DNA of 64,000 bases from Natrinema amylolyticum (GTDB taxonomy: Archaea > Halobacteriota > Halobacteria > Halobacteriales > Natrialbaceae): positions 186,001 through 250,000 of the forward strand of contig NZ_JAIWPJ010000002.1 of NCBI RefSeq assembly GCF_020515625.1. Direction: 5' to 3'. Position numbers and translations under genes: made by a program. This document shows, in pieces, positions 17,554 to 26,946 of this stretch (positions within the stretch are counted from its first letter, which is position 1; each line of letters opens with the position of its first letter). The notes beneath the pieces were generated by a model. It was given only the letters and a program-made list of their open reading frames with translations. It did not search any database and was not told where the DNA came from.

Positions 17554-18045
17554 ATGGGCGACTCCGAGTTCCACGACCGGGTAACGCAGGCGGGACCGGT
17601 CGACGACCACGAACCGATCACGAACGCGACCCTCGAGACGCTCGGCGAAGCGCTCTCGAGCGGGCAGGCGGACGACGTCGCCGACTACCTGCCCGACGAG
17701 TGCGCCGAGTCGCTGCGCGAGGGCGGCGAACGGACCGCTGCCGAGGCGGGCGGAACCGGCAGCGATGGGGCGGGCGAGACGCCCCGCGTCTCGGAGAGCG
17801 AACGGCGAAGCCGTGAGGTCGAGTCCCTCGGCCGCGAGGAGTTTCTGCAGCGCGTCTGGGAGCGCGAACGGGAGTACGCGGCCGGGAACATCGAGGACGA
17901 GTTGGAGACGGAGATCGATGTCCGCGTCGCCGCCGTCACCGACGCGCTCGAGGGGTCGATCCCCCGCGAGGAACGGCGGGGGCTCCGCTCGCAGATTCCC
18001 GACGACCTCGAGGCGCTGTTCGCCGACGGCGAGGGAGCGCGGTAG
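17554..18045 (+). CDS. DUF2267 family protein 1
   Basis: A 163-residue acidic helical protein with the DUF2267 pattern: an N-terminal repeat (NATLETLGEALSSGQADDVADYLP) and a C-terminal repeat (DVRVAAVTDALEGSIPREE...LRSQIPDDLEALF), joined by a charged linker. The function of DUF2267 is unknown; some members have been described as stress-related. It is followed 27 bases later by a second member in the same orientation, so the pair probably forms an operon. The 237 bases before it contain no convincing gene. Confidence 0.8.
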   Translation: MGDSEFHDRVTQAGPVDDHEPITNATLETLGEALSSGQADDVADYLPDECAESLREGGERTAAEAGGTGSDGAGETPRVSESERRSREVESLGREEFLQRVWEREREYAAGNIEDELETEIDVRVAAVTDALEGSIPREERRGLRSQIPDDLEALFADGEGAR

Positions 18046-18072
18046 GGGCTTGCAACTGAGGGCCCAACCCGC

Positions 18073-18507
18073 ATGCCGCTCACCGGCAAAGCCCCGCACA
18101 TGCAAGAAGACGAGTTCTACGGACTGGTACAGGAAGCGGGCCACCTCGACACGATGGACCGCGCGCAGGCCGCGACCGAGGCCGTCCTCGAGACGCTAGG
18201 CGAGACGCTGACCGGCGGCGAGGCCGAGAACGTCGCCGCACAGCTCCCCGACGAACTAGCCGGGATCGTCGAGGACGCCGACCACGACGGTGCCGGCTAC
18301 GATCGGGAGGACTTCGTCGAACGGGTGGGCGATCAGCTTCGGGGCACGGACGTCGAACCCGACGATGCGTCGCAGTACGCCGACGCGGTCACCGACGCCC
18401 TCGCGGTCGCGCTGACCGACGGCGAGCTACAGGATCTGAAGTCCCAGCTCGACGACGAGCTCGATCCGCTGTTCGAGGGCGTCACGATCGACCGGGAAAA
18501 CGTTTGA
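18073..18507 (+). CDS. DUF2267 family protein 2
   Basis: A 144-residue paralog of the preceding protein, with the same two half-repeats (ATEAVLETLGETLTGGEAEN and YADAVTDALAVALTDGELQDL...DELDPLF) but a shorter linker. An internal ATG at 18100 (MQEDEFYG) is an equally good start and matches the beginning of the neighbour better. The two proteins may form heteromers, which is inference. The role is unknown. Confidence 0.8.
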   Translation: MPLTGKAPHMQEDEFYGLVQEAGHLDTMDRAQAATEAVLETLGETLTGGEAENVAAQLPDELAGIVEDADHDGAGYDREDFVERVGDQLRGTDVEPDDASQYADAVTDALAVALTDGELQDLKSQLDDELDPLFEGVTIDRENV

Positions 18508-18674
18508 TCGGTCCGTGCGGACCGACGGTGGATCGGTTTTGCTGACCAGTCGAAACCGGCCGTCGTTCGCCGCGTTTGCCGTCGTCTCCCGGCTACGCGA
18601 ATCGGTTCGGGCGACCGTGGCCGAATACGCCGCAATGGATTCGTTCAAGTGGGTCTCGTCCCACCTGTCAACCG

Positions 18675-18845
18675 ATGACTGATTCGCCGGACGAAGATTC
18701 GCCCGAGTGTCGACAGTGTGGGAGCCCCGTCGGACCGTCTTCCGAACACCGTGTCGTGACGAGTGTCCAAGACGGGACGGCCGTCTACCGCCACTTCTGT
18801 AGCGACGACTGCCGCGAACAGTGGGAGTCGTCGAACGCGGCCTGA
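18675..18845 (+). CDS. small zinc-binding protein (DUF7576-like)
   Basis: A 56-residue acidic protein with one treble-clef-like zinc site: CRQC in the N-terminal third and CSDDC in the C-terminal third. The pattern 'YRHFCSDDCREQWE' recalls MYM/TRASH-type fingers and the haloarchaeal DUF7576 group. The start ATG 18675 (MTDSPDED) gives the family length. It is probably a protein-interaction or metal-handling module; nothing more can be said. Confidence 0.72.
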   Translation: MTDSPDEDSPECRQCGSPVGPSSEHRVVTSVQDGTAVYRHFCSDDCREQWESSNAA

Positions 18846-18976
18846 CTGGCATACCGCCTCGCATCGCGTCGTCCGTGACTCGTGTGACGACCGCGACCTA
18901 CTTCTCGAGTCGACCGAACCGATCAACCGAGCTACTGATCCGAACAGTCAACCGCGCGCGACGCGGAGCGCCGGGC

Positions 18977-19621
18977 ATGGCGTCCGACGGAATCCAGACA
19001 GAGACCGACATCGCTCTCGAGGACGTGACGCTCGAGGGCGAACTGGTCGTGCCGCCGGAATCGAGCGGGCTCGTGGTCTTCGCCCACGGGAGCGGGAGCA
19101 GTCGGCACAGTCCGCGAAACAACTTCGTCGCGGAGACGCTGCGAGAACGGGGCCTCGGGACGCTCCTGTTCGATTTGCTGACCGAGGCCGAAGTCCGGCA
19201 TCGGGAGAACCGGTTCGACATCCCCCTGTTGACCGACCGGCTCGTCGCGACGACCGAGTGGGTCCGCGAACGGCCGGCGACGAGTACGCACTCGATCGGT
19301 TACTTCGGTGCCAGTACCGGAGCCGCGGCGGCGCTTCGCGGCGCTGCCCGACCGGAGACGACGATCGACGCGGTGGTCTCGCGCGGCGGCCGGGTCGACA
19401 TGGCGGCCGACGTCGTCGACGAGGTGACCGCGCCGACCCTGCTCGTCGTCGGCGGCGAGGACGAGTCGATTCGGAAACTGAACCGGGAGATCTACGAGGC
19501 GCTCGCCGTCGAACGCGACCTCCGAATCGTCGAGGGCGCGGGCCATCTCTTCGAGGGCGAGGGCGAACTCGAGGCGGTCGCCGACCACGCCGCCGACTGG
19601 TTCACGACGCACCTCGAGTGA
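18977..19621 (+). CDS. alpha/beta hydrolase (dienelactone hydrolase family)
   Basis: A 214-residue soluble hydrolase. It shows the oxyanion/cap strand VVFAHGSGSSRHSPRN, the nucleophile elbow GYFGASTGAAAAL (Ser in GAS-T-G), Asp in VVGGEDES, and the catalytic His in EGAGHLFE. In other haloarchaea similar proteins are fused to or sit next to phosphoribosyltransferase genes, but here it is alone. The start ATG 18977 (MASDGIQTE) was selected because the open frame upstream is not protein-like. The substrate is unknown. Confidence 0.87.
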   Translation: MASDGIQTETDIALEDVTLEGELVVPPESSGLVVFAHGSGSSRHSPRNNFVAETLRERGLGTLLFDLLTEAEVRHRENRFDIPLLTDRLVATTEWVRERPATSTHSIGYFGASTGAAAALRGAARPETTIDAVVSRGGRVDMAADVVDEVTAPTLLVVGGEDESIRKLNREIYEALAVERDLRIVEGAGHLFEGEGELEAVADHAADWFTTHLE

Positions 19622-19785
19622 GCGGGACACCGTCGGCAGCGCCGCGGCGACCGGTATCGGCCGATTCGCGCAGCTCACTGCGCGAAGAGGACGTGAGCGA
19701 ATGGGCGGAAAACGCGGCGCTCTTCGTGTGTCGAAACGGAACAGAACCGTTCGGCGATGGGTCTCCTAATCGTCGGTAGCGACCC

Positions 19786-20736
19786 TTACGAATCGTCGGC
19801 GACCGCGCTGCCGATCCCGTCGACCGGTCGGTCCGGCGTGAACTCCTCGATCTCGTCGGGCAGTCCGAGCTGGTACTGCGTGCCGTTCTCTCGGACCGAC
19901 GTCCGACCGCGGTGGACCGAGACGTCGCCGTTCAAGTGAAGCTGGACGGCCTCGAGCAGGGCGTCGGCCTCCAGGGGCTGGCCGCGGCGTTTCATCTCCG
20001 CGAGGTCGGCGTCGTCGGGGACGTCGAACGCGCGCTGGGTGATGATCGGCCCCTGATCGAGATCGGTCGTGACGTAGTGGGCTGTGACGCCCGCGACGCG
20101 AACGCCCTCCTCGACGGCCTGTCGGTAGGCCTCCGCGCCGGGGAACGCCGGCAGCAGGGACGGGTGGACGTTGATGATGCGGTCCTCGTAGCGGAAGACG
20201 ACATTAGGGCTGAGGATGCGCATGTATCGCGCGAGGACGATCAGGTCGACGTCGTACTCCGCGAGGAGTTCGAGCAGTTCGTCCTCGTTTTGCTGCCCGC
20301 CCTCGTCGCCGATATCGTGGAAGGGCACGTCGTAGTGGTCGGCCAGCGGCTGGAGGTCGTCGTGGTTCCCGATGACGACCCCGATGTCCGCGCCGAGTTC
20401 GTCGTTGGCCCACGCCTCGAACAGGGCCTCGAGACAGTGGCTCTCCTTCGTGACGAGGACGGCGATCTGCTGCGTTTCGCGGTCGGCGGGGAACCGGACC
20501 TGAACGTCTAATCCGAGGTCGTCGCCGAGTTCGTGGAGGTCCTCGCGGAGCGTTTCCTCCGTACAGACCATCTCGGAGGTATCGACGGCGAGATACATCC
20601 GGAAGACGCCGTCGCGGACCGCCTGATCGAGGTCCTCGATGTTGACCCCGCGCTCGAACAGGAGGCTGGTCACGTTCGCGACCAGTCCGGTGTCGTCGTC
20701 CCCGATCACCGTGATTTCGGTTACGTCGGTCGTCAT
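19786..20736 (-). CDS. purU: formyltetrahydrofolate deformylase
   Basis: A 316-residue two-domain enzyme: an N-terminal ACT domain (ITVIGDDDTGLVANVTSLL) and a C-terminal formyltransferase domain with the catalytic triad region IINVHPSLLPAFPG...GVTAHYVTTDLDQGPII. It hydrolyses 10-formyl-THF to formate and THF, feeding formate-dependent purine steps. The ACT domain probably senses an amino acid such as glycine or methionine, as in bacteria. ATG 20736 (MTTDVTEI) is preferred over a GTG nine bases upstream. It is divergent from purS, 376 bases away, which fits a purine context. Confidence 0.93.
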   Translation of the reverse strand: MTTDVTEITVIGDDDTGLVANVTSLLFERGVNIEDLDQAVRDGVFRMYLAVDTSEMVCTEETLREDLHELGDDLGLDVQVRFPADRETQQIAVLVTKESHCLEALFEAWANDELGADIGVVIGNHDDLQPLADHYDVPFHDIGDEGGQQNEDELLELLAEYDVDLIVLARYMRILSPNVVFRYEDRIINVHPSLLPAFPGAEAYRQAVEEGVRVAGVTAHYVTTDLDQGPIITQRAFDVPDDADLAEMKRRGQPLEADALLEAVQLHLNGDVSVHRGRTSVRENGTQYQLGLPDEIEEFTPDRPVDGIGSAVADDS

Positions 20737-21112
20737 CGCTGCCACCTCCGCTCGAGCGAATTGCGATCCATCACGACGGATTGCAGTCTACGGGCGGCTA
20801 AAAGTCCTGCTTTCCGGAGTGAAGCGTGCGAATTACCCGCACTCCCTTCGTTGTTCGACATAGATATCGGAAAAATTCTACGGAGAGCGCAATGAAGATA
20901 GTGGTCGGTTCGCGCCGACCGAGACGAGCGCTCGCGATTATCGCTGCTCGGGCGACATCGTCGTCGCGCGAGCGACGTGATCGGCCGTCGGGCGACTGCC
21001 CGCTCTGATCGCGCCGCGACCGATCGCCGCGTGGCCCCCTTCTGTATCCACGAACGTGCATTACGGAGTTAAGGCGAAAGCGTTTTTGAGCACGGTTACG
21101 GGGTAACAGGTA
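20737..21112. other. gene-free gap between purU and purS
   Basis: I find no coding region in these 376 bases. They contain the divergent promoter area of purU and, near 21075-21090, a T-rich stretch ahead of purS. Two short GC-rich inverted segments near 20990-21030 could be structured. No known riboswitch pattern is recognisable by eye. Confidence 0.5.
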
Positions 21113-21364
21113 ATGACCGCCTACACCGCGACGGTGACGGTTCGACTCAAACGGGGCGTGTTGGACCCCGAGGCCGAGACCACGAAGCAAGCCCTCGAGC
21201 GACTGGGCTTCGAACTCGAGGACCTGCGGTCGGCCGACCGCTTCGAGGTCGACCTCGAGGCCGACGGCGCGGACGACGCGCGCGAGCGCGCAGACGAGAT
21301 GGCCGAACGGCTGCTGGCGAACCCGACCATCCACGATTACGACGTGGAGGTCGCCGAACGGTAG
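21113..21364 (+). CDS. purS: phosphoribosylformylglycinamidine synthase subunit PurS
   Basis: An 83-residue protein that bridges PurL and PurQ in the three-subunit FGAM synthase. The pattern is full-length: VRLKRGVLDPEAETTKQAL at the start, EVDLEADGADDARERADEM in the middle and the NPTIHDYDVEV end. It is followed by purQ 59 bases later, so the two are likely one transcript. purL is not in the window. Confidence 0.95.
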   Translation: MTAYTATVTVRLKRGVLDPEAETTKQALERLGFELEDLRSADRFEVDLEADGADDARERADEMAERLLANPTIHDYDVEVAER

Positions 21365-21423
21365 ATGACAGTCGCATACACACTGATCGAAACCGTCGGT
21401 CGCAACCCCACGGGGTGGCGACT

Positions 21424-22116
21424 GTGACGGTTTCGATCATCCGCTTCGGCGGCTCGAACTGCGACCGTGACGCCGAACGCGCGCTGGCACACCTGGACAT
21501 CGACGCCGAGATCGTCTGGCACGAGGACGGCCTCCCCGAGGACACGACGGGGGTCATCCTCCCTGGCGGGTTCTCCTACGGCGACTATCTCCGCGCGGGA
21601 GCGATGGCGGCCCGCTCGCCGATCATGGCCGAGGTCCGCGAGGCCGCCGCCGACGGCGTTCCCGTCCTCGGCGTCTGTAACGGGGCCCAGATCGGCTGCG
21701 AGTCCGGGCTGACCGAGGGCGCGTTCACGACCAACGAGAGTGCGCGCTTCCAGTGCGAACACGTCTATCTACGCGTCGAGCGCACGGACACGCCCTGGAC
21801 CGCCGCCTACGAGGAGGGCGAGGTCATCGAAGTCCCCATCGCCCACGGCGAGGGGCGCTACGAGATCGACGACGACCAACTCGCCGAACTCGAGGACGAG
21901 GGTCGAGTCCTCTTTCGCTACTGCGATGAGAGCGGCGAACCGACTCCCGAGGCGAACCCGAACGGGTCCAAACACAGCGTCGCCGGCGTCCTCGGCGAGC
22001 GCGCGTCCGTCGCGGTGTTGATGCCCCACCCCGAACGCGCGACGCTGCCCGATATCGGCCCAACCGACGGACAGGGCGTTTTGCGCGGGTTCGAATCGGC
22101 AGCAAACGGCGCATAG
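21424..22116 (+). CDS. purQ: phosphoribosylformylglycinamidine synthase subunit PurQ (glutaminase)
   Basis: A 230-residue class-I glutamine amidotransferase that supplies ammonia to PurL. It has IRFGGSNCDRDAERAL at the N-terminus, PGGFSYGDYLRAGAMAA, the nucleophile cysteine in VLGVCNGAQIG, and HGEGRY plus MPHPER for the His-Glu pair. I use GTG 21424 (VTVSIIRFGG) because GGGGTGG lies a few bases upstream and homologs begin there; GTG 21415 is a second in-frame option. Confidence 0.93.
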   Translation: MTVSIIRFGGSNCDRDAERALAHLDIDAEIVWHEDGLPEDTTGVILPGGFSYGDYLRAGAMAARSPIMAEVREAAADGVPVLGVCNGAQIGCESGLTEGAFTTNESARFQCEHVYLRVERTDTPWTAAYEEGEVIEVPIAHGEGRYEIDDDQLAELEDEGRVLFRYCDESGEPTPEANPNGSKHSVAGVLGERASVAVLMPHPERATLPDIGPTDGQGVLRGFESAANGA

Positions 22117-22232
22117 GTTCGCAGGCGGCTGTTTTCGAGGAGTGTTCGCTCGAGCGCGGAGACGACTCAGTCCGTGAGCCGAGTCGAAGACTAATAGTAC
22201 CGGGGTGCGTTGTACCGCTCGGAATACAGGGG

Positions 22233-25200
22233 ATGGGCACGAACAGCGGACCGAATACCCGAATCGTCGTCGTCGGTTCCGACGCCGGAACCGTCACCGA
22301 ACGCGCCCTCGCGGAGCGCGGTCTCACGACCGAGACGGTTCGGACGACCGACGCCTGTCTCGACCGGCTCTCGAGTGCCGACGGCGTCGTGATCGAGGGG
22401 CCGCTTCCGGACGCCGATCTCGTCGATTGCTGCAGGGCGATACGGGACCGCCGGTCCGCGGTCCCGATCGTCGTCTTTCCGCGTGACGGGAGCGAACGGC
22501 TCGCGGGCGCGGTCGTCGCGGCAGGGGCCGACGGCTACGTCCCCCGCTCGCAGGGAGTCGAGACGCTCATCGAACGACTCGACGAGTTACTCGCCGATCG
22601 ATCGGTTCCCGGCGGCCGCTCTGCGGACGCGACCGCGATCGACGCTGCACCGCCGGCGTCTGCGGACGCCACCGCGGACCGCCTCGAGTCACTCATCGAA
22701 CAGTCGCCGCTCGCGGTCATCGAGTGGACGCTCGAGTACGAGGTCCGAGACTGGAATCCGGCGGCGACCGAACTGTTCGGCTACACTGCAGAGGAGGCGA
22801 TCGGCGAATCCGCCGTCGGACTGATCGTCCCCGAATCGGATCGCGACACCGTCCGCGAGTTGCGAGAACGGATCGCCGACGGCGAACTCGACAGCGGTTC
22901 GTTCTATCGGATCGACCCGAACGTCCGCGAGGACGGGACGACGGTCACCTGCGAGTGGTTGAACACGCCGCTGGTCGACGAGGAGGGCGAGGTCGTCAGC
23001 ATCCTCTCGTTCGCACGGGACGTCACCGCCGAACGCAAGCGTGCGAACGCGCTCGAGGCGCTACAGCAGACGACGCGGGAGCTCCTTCGGGCCGAGTCGG
23101 CCGACGAGATCGCCGACATCGTGATGACGGCGACGGAGGACGTGATCGACCGAGCGCTCGGCGCGATCAGGTTCGCTGACGAGGACGGCGAGACGCTCGA
23201 GCTCGTCGGGGTAACGTCGTTGCTCGACGCGAACACTGACGATATCCCGTCGATCGGGCCGGACGACACCGTTCTCTGGGACGCCTACACCGACGGCGAG
23301 CCGATCGTCGTCGAGAACGCCGCGGCCGACTGGGTTCCGTACGAGATCGATGTCGACGTCGGGGACGCCGTCCTCCAGCCGCTCGGTGACCACGGCGTGT
23401 TAGCGGTCGCGTCGGTCGGAACGGACGAGTTCGACGACGCTGATATGCACCTGATCCGCGTCCTCGCGACGACCGCCGAAGCGGCGCTCGATCGAGCGGC
23501 ACGCGAGCGCGAACTCGAGCGGACGAAGACCGTCGTCGAGACGGTCGGCGACTGCGTCTACCGACTCGACCGCGACGGCCGGTTCGTCACGGTCAACGAT
23601 GGGATGAAAGACGAGACCGGCTACGATCGAGACGAACTCATCGGCGAGCACGTCTCGCGGGTTCTCACCGACGAGAGCGTCGAACGCGGACGACGACACG
23701 TCCGGGAACTCGCGGCCGACGACGAGCGACGGATCGCAACGTACGAAGTCACGCTAACCGGGGCCGACGGCGAACGGATCCCCGCCGAAGTCAGCACGTC
23801 GCTGCTGCGATCCGACGGCGACGTCGAGGGAACGGTCGGCATCGCCCGCGACATCGGCGATCGCAAGCGAATGGAGCGGAAACTGGTCGATCGGAAGGCG
23901 AAGATCGAAGGGCTCCACACCGTCGCCTCTCGGCTCGAGGGCTGTGAGAGTCGGGCGGCGATCTACGACGTGGCCGTCGAAGCGGCTGAAGACGTCCTCG
24001 ACTTCGACGGCTGTTTCGTCGACGGGGTCAGCGGGGAGTCTCTCGTCACGGAAGCCGCGTCGTCCGACCTCGAGATCGATCGCGGAGAGCGACGCCCGAT
24101 CGACAAGGGAATCGCCGGGCGGTCCTATCGGACGCAACGCCCGTACCGCGTCGACGAGATCGATTCGGACGACGGCATCACGCTCCCCATCGACGACTGC
24201 CGGTCGGTACTGAGCGTTCCGATCGGCGACCACGGCGTGTTTCAGGCCGTTTCGGCGGAGCCGAACGCCTTTACCGCGGCCGACGAGGAACTGACGGCAC
24301 TGTTGCTGTCTCACGTCACCGACGCGCTCGATCGGATCGCGTTCGCGGAGCGACTGCGGGCCGAACGCGACCGGTTCGCGGCGCTGTTCGAGAACGTCCC
24401 CGACGCCGTCGTCAGCGTCACCGGGCTCGAGAAGGATCCGATCATCGAAGAAGTCAATCCGGCCTTCGAACGGATATTCGGCTCCGACGAGGTGGAACTC
24501 GTCGGAAAACCGGTCGATCAGATCATCGTGCCGCCGGACAGCCGGGCGAACGCCGAGACGCTCAACCGACGGGGGAGCTGCGGTGAGATCGGCGAGGCAG
24601 AGGTCAAACGGCAGACCGCAGACGGACTACGCGATTTCAGGCTGCGGGTCGTGCCGATCGAGACGGACGGCTCGTCGGACCGCGCCTTCGCCCTCTACAC
24701 CGATATTACCGCCCAGAAGCAGCGACAGAAACGCCTCGAGATACTCAACCGCGTCCTGCGCCACGACCTGCGAAACGGGATGAACATCATCGACGGCTGT
24801 GCGGAGATGCTCGCAGACGTCGTCGACGATGCGAACGGCGAGTACGTCGAAACCATTCACGACCGAGCGACCGAACTCATCGGCCTCGCGGAGAAGACCC
24901 GAGCTGTCGAGCGCGTCCTCGACCGCGAGACGGTCGAGACCGGCCCCACCGACCTCTCCGAGGCAGTCGAGGGGGCGGTCGACCGCCTCGAGAGCGCCCA
25001 CCCCGACGTCGAGGTCACCTGCTCGCTGCCGGACCGGGTCTTCGCTCGCGCCGACGAGTATCTCCAGACGGCCGTCTTTCAGGTACTCGAGAACGCCGTC
25101 GAACACAACGACCGATCGCGGCCGACCATCGACGTCGCGGTATCAGACCGGCCGGACGACCAGGTACTGTCGCTGTCGATCGCCGACGACGGCCCCGGCA

Positions 25201-25427
25201 TCCCTCCGGAGGAGCAGGAACTGCTCGAGGGTGAGCGAGAGATCACGCAACTCCGCCACGCGAGCGGTCTCGGGCTCTGGCTGGTCAACTGGGTCGTCAC
25301 TCAGGCCGGGGGTCGGCTCTCGTTCCGAGACAACGAGCCGCGGGGCACCGTGGTGACCCTCGAGATCCCCCGCGCCGACGCGGAGGCGATCGGGCCGGCG
25401 TCGGACGAACCGGCGACCGGCGATTAG
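22233..25427 (+). CDS. multi-PAS/GAF histidine kinase with degenerate receiver
   Basis: A 1064-residue soluble kinase. Order: receiver-like domain 8-125, PAS about 150-280, GAF 285-430, PAS 430-555, GAF 560-710, PAS 715-835, HisKA with phosphoacceptor His844 (VLRHDLRNGMNIIDG), and an ATPase domain 940-1050 with N box (QVLENAVEHND), IADDGPGIP and GLGLWLVNW. In the receiver, the phosphoacceptor Asp is replaced by Glu55 (VVIEGPLPD) and the acidic pair is weakened, so it cannot be phosphorylated normally. No transmembrane segment is present. No response regulator is adjacent, so the output is unknown. Confidence 0.88.
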   Translation: MGTNSGPNTRIVVVGSDAGTVTERALAERGLTTETVRTTDACLDRLSSADGVVIEGPLPDADLVDCCRAIRDRRSAVPIVVFPRDGSERLAGAVVAAGADGYVPRSQGVETLIERLDELLADRSVPGGRSADATAIDAAPPASADATADRLESLIEQSPLAVIEWTLEYEVRDWNPAATELFGYTAEEAIGESAVGLIVPESDRDTVRELRERIADGELDSGSFYRIDPNVREDGTTVTCEWLNTPLVDEEGEVVSILSFARDVTAERKRANALEALQQTTRELLRAESADEIADIVMTATEDVIDRALGAIRFADEDGETLELVGVTSLLDANTDDIPSIGPDDTVLWDAYTDGEPIVVENAAADWVPYEIDVDVGDAVLQPLGDHGVLAVASVGTDEFDDADMHLIRVLATTAEAALDRAARERELERTKTVVETVGDCVYRLDRDGRFVTVNDGMKDETGYDRDELIGEHVSRVLTDESVERGRRHVRELAADDERRIATYEVTLTGADGERIPAEVSTSLLRSDGDVEGTVGIARDIGDRKRMERKLVDRKAKIEGLHTVASRLEGCESRAAIYDVAVEAAEDVLDFDGCFVDGVSGESLVTEAASSDLEIDRGERRPIDKGIAGRSYRTQRPYRVDEIDSDDGITLPIDDCRSVLSVPIGDHGVFQAVSAEPNAFTAADEELTALLLSHVTDALDRIAFAERLRAERDRFAALFENVPDAVVSVTGLEKDPIIEEVNPAFERIFGSDEVELVGKPVDQIIVPPDSRANAETLNRRGSCGEIGEAEVKRQTADGLRDFRLRVVPIETDGSSDRAFALYTDITAQKQRQKRLEILNRVLRHDLRNGMNIIDGCAEMLADVVDDANGEYVETIHDRATELIGLAEKTRAVERVLDRETVETGPTDLSEAVEGAVDRLESAHPDVEVTCSLPDRVFARADEYLQTAVFQVLENAVEHNDRSRPTIDVAVSDRPDDQVLSLSIADDGPGIPPEEQELLEGEREITQLRHASGLGLWLVNWVVTQAGGRLSFRDNEPRGTVVTLEIPRADAEAIGPASDEPATGD

Positions 25428-25433
25428 TCCGCC

Positions 25434-25598
25434 TCAGCGGCCCCACTCGTAGAACCACCAGCTACCGCCCAAGAGCATGAGCCCCGCACCCAGCGCGGAA
25501 GTCGCGGGCTCGGGGAAGACGAACAACAGGAAGCCGACGACGATCAATACAGCTGGCTCGAGTTCGTTCCAATAGCTCGAGAACGACGGGAGTGCCAT
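25434..25598 (-). CDS. 54-residue small membrane protein
   Basis: A short reading frame starting ATG 25598 encodes 54 residues, beginning MALPSFSSYWNELEP. Two hydrophobic helices follow (AVLIVVGFLLFVFPEP and ALGAGLMLLGGSWWFYEW), and it ends in GR. Codon use is GC-rich at third positions and the amphipathic-helix pattern is protein-like. It ends 7 bases from the kinase stop, convergent with it, and lies upstream of and in line with the RaSEA gene. I do not recognise the family. Confidence 0.65.
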   Translation of the reverse strand: MALPSFSSYWNELEPAVLIVVGFLLFVFPEPATSALGAGLMLLGGSWWFYEWGR

Positions 25599-25673
25599 AG
25601 AGAATCGTCAGTGCCTCGCAGTAAAGTACGTCGCCCTGAACCCGCCGCGTGAGTGGCGGCCGGGCGAGCCGGG

Positions 25674-26774
25674 TTACCGGGTCAGCGGCTGGTTGAAGCT
25701 CCGCTCGCGCTCGATGATCGTCTCCCAGGTCAGCTCGCACTCGCAGGACACCTGCTCGAAGACCGACGGATCCTGTCGGAGGTCGAAGTCCTTGATCGCC
25801 TTCTGGACGCGGTCGTCGCACTCCTGACAGTTGTGCGGGCCGCGGTCGGACCCGTGGCCGACGGGGTCCGAGACGACGATGGCGTCGACGTCGGCCGTCT
25901 CCTCGAGAACGTGGGCGACCGACCAGAGCCACGGCGGGCGGTAGCCGTCCTCGAAGTAGAGGTCGTCGACCATGGTGTAGCGCTGGACGTTACAGGGGTT
26001 CATCGAGACGGTGTGACAGCCCGCGACATCGGCACAGCGCTCGACCGACGAGATCATATCGTCGACGGCTTCGGATTCCGTGAGGAAGGGCGGCTTCATC
26101 AGGAGATAGGCCTTGATACCGGCCTTCGCGTCGCTGCCGGCGTCGGCGTCTGCGGCGGCGGCTTCCGCGCAGGCGTCCTCGAAGTCAGCGAAGTCGAAGT
26201 ACTTGTTCACGCAGTCGTGGCGCACCCGGTCGGTTGCCGTCTCGAGACCGATCGCGACGTCGGTGTCGAGTCCGTGGCCGGTGAAGTCGCCGATCTTCTC
26301 GCGGTCGACGAAATCGGGCAGGGACTCGACGACGATCCGGTCGCGGTCGGCGAAGGTGTCGGCGATCGCTCGACGGCTCTCCGCGCCGACCTCGCGCTCG
26401 TCGAGGAACGATCCGGAGGTGTAGATCTTGATGAGATCGGCGGGGTCGTCGGCGTTGTCCGCCTCGTGGGCCAGACAGACGTCGATCTGGTCCATCAGGG
26501 CGTCGTGGGAGACGGAGCCGCCGTCGACGCTCTCGGCGACGTAGCCGCACATCGTACAGCCGCCGGCGCGAGCCCACCGGCAGCCGCCGGTGTTCAAGAT
26601 GATCGTCAGGCTCGTCTTGACGCCGTCGGGAGTGTTGTCCTCGTCGAGCCAGACGCGGGTCGGCTCGTGGGGATCGTAACTGGCCTCTTTTCGCGAGCGG
26701 ATCTCCCGCATCGCCTGATTGTGGGCGTCCATGCCCTTGCCCTGCTCGTAGACCTCGGGCGTGGGTTTACTCAT
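25674..26774 (-). CDS. radical SAM partner of archaeosine synthase (RaSEA)
   Basis: A 366-residue radical SAM enzyme. Cluster cysteines are in CRWARAGGCTMCGY (Cys65, Cys73, Cys76), an unusual spacing compared with CxxxCxxC. Other marks are IYTSGSFLDEREV, VVESLPDFV, IGLETATD and the C-terminal CxxC pair in GPHNCQECDDRV. RaSEA works with ArcS: ArcS adds lysine to preQ0 in tRNA and RaSEA cleaves the C-N bond to leave archaeosine. The partner arcS is 7 kb away at 33515 and tgtA is at 28720, which supports this call strongly. Confidence 0.92.
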   Translation of the reverse strand: MSKPTPEVYEQGKGMDAHNQAMREIRSRKEASYDPHEPTRVWLDEDNTPDGVKTSLTIILNTGGCRWARAGGCTMCGYVAESVDGGSVSHDALMDQIDVCLAHEADNADDPADLIKIYTSGSFLDEREVGAESRRAIADTFADRDRIVVESLPDFVDREKIGDFTGHGLDTDVAIGLETATDRVRHDCVNKYFDFADFEDACAEAAAADADAGSDAKAGIKAYLLMKPPFLTESEAVDDMISSVERCADVAGCHTVSMNPCNVQRYTMVDDLYFEDGYRPPWLWSVAHVLEETADVDAIVVSDPVGHGSDRGPHNCQECDDRVQKAIKDFDLRQDPSVFEQVSCECELTWETIIERERSFNQPLTR

Positions 26775-26946
26775 TAGGGGACGAAAGCGGCCCGGAGCGT
26801 AAAGCGCCTTCGTCTGTGACCGCCCCGAAGCCGTCGCTCAGTGTGGTGTCACAGGGAGTCGGATCTCACGCGGTAGAAACACCAGTCGCTCCGCTCCGAT
26901 ACGCACGTGCCGAAAAACGGAGTGTTCAGTCGCCTCGGAACGCAGG

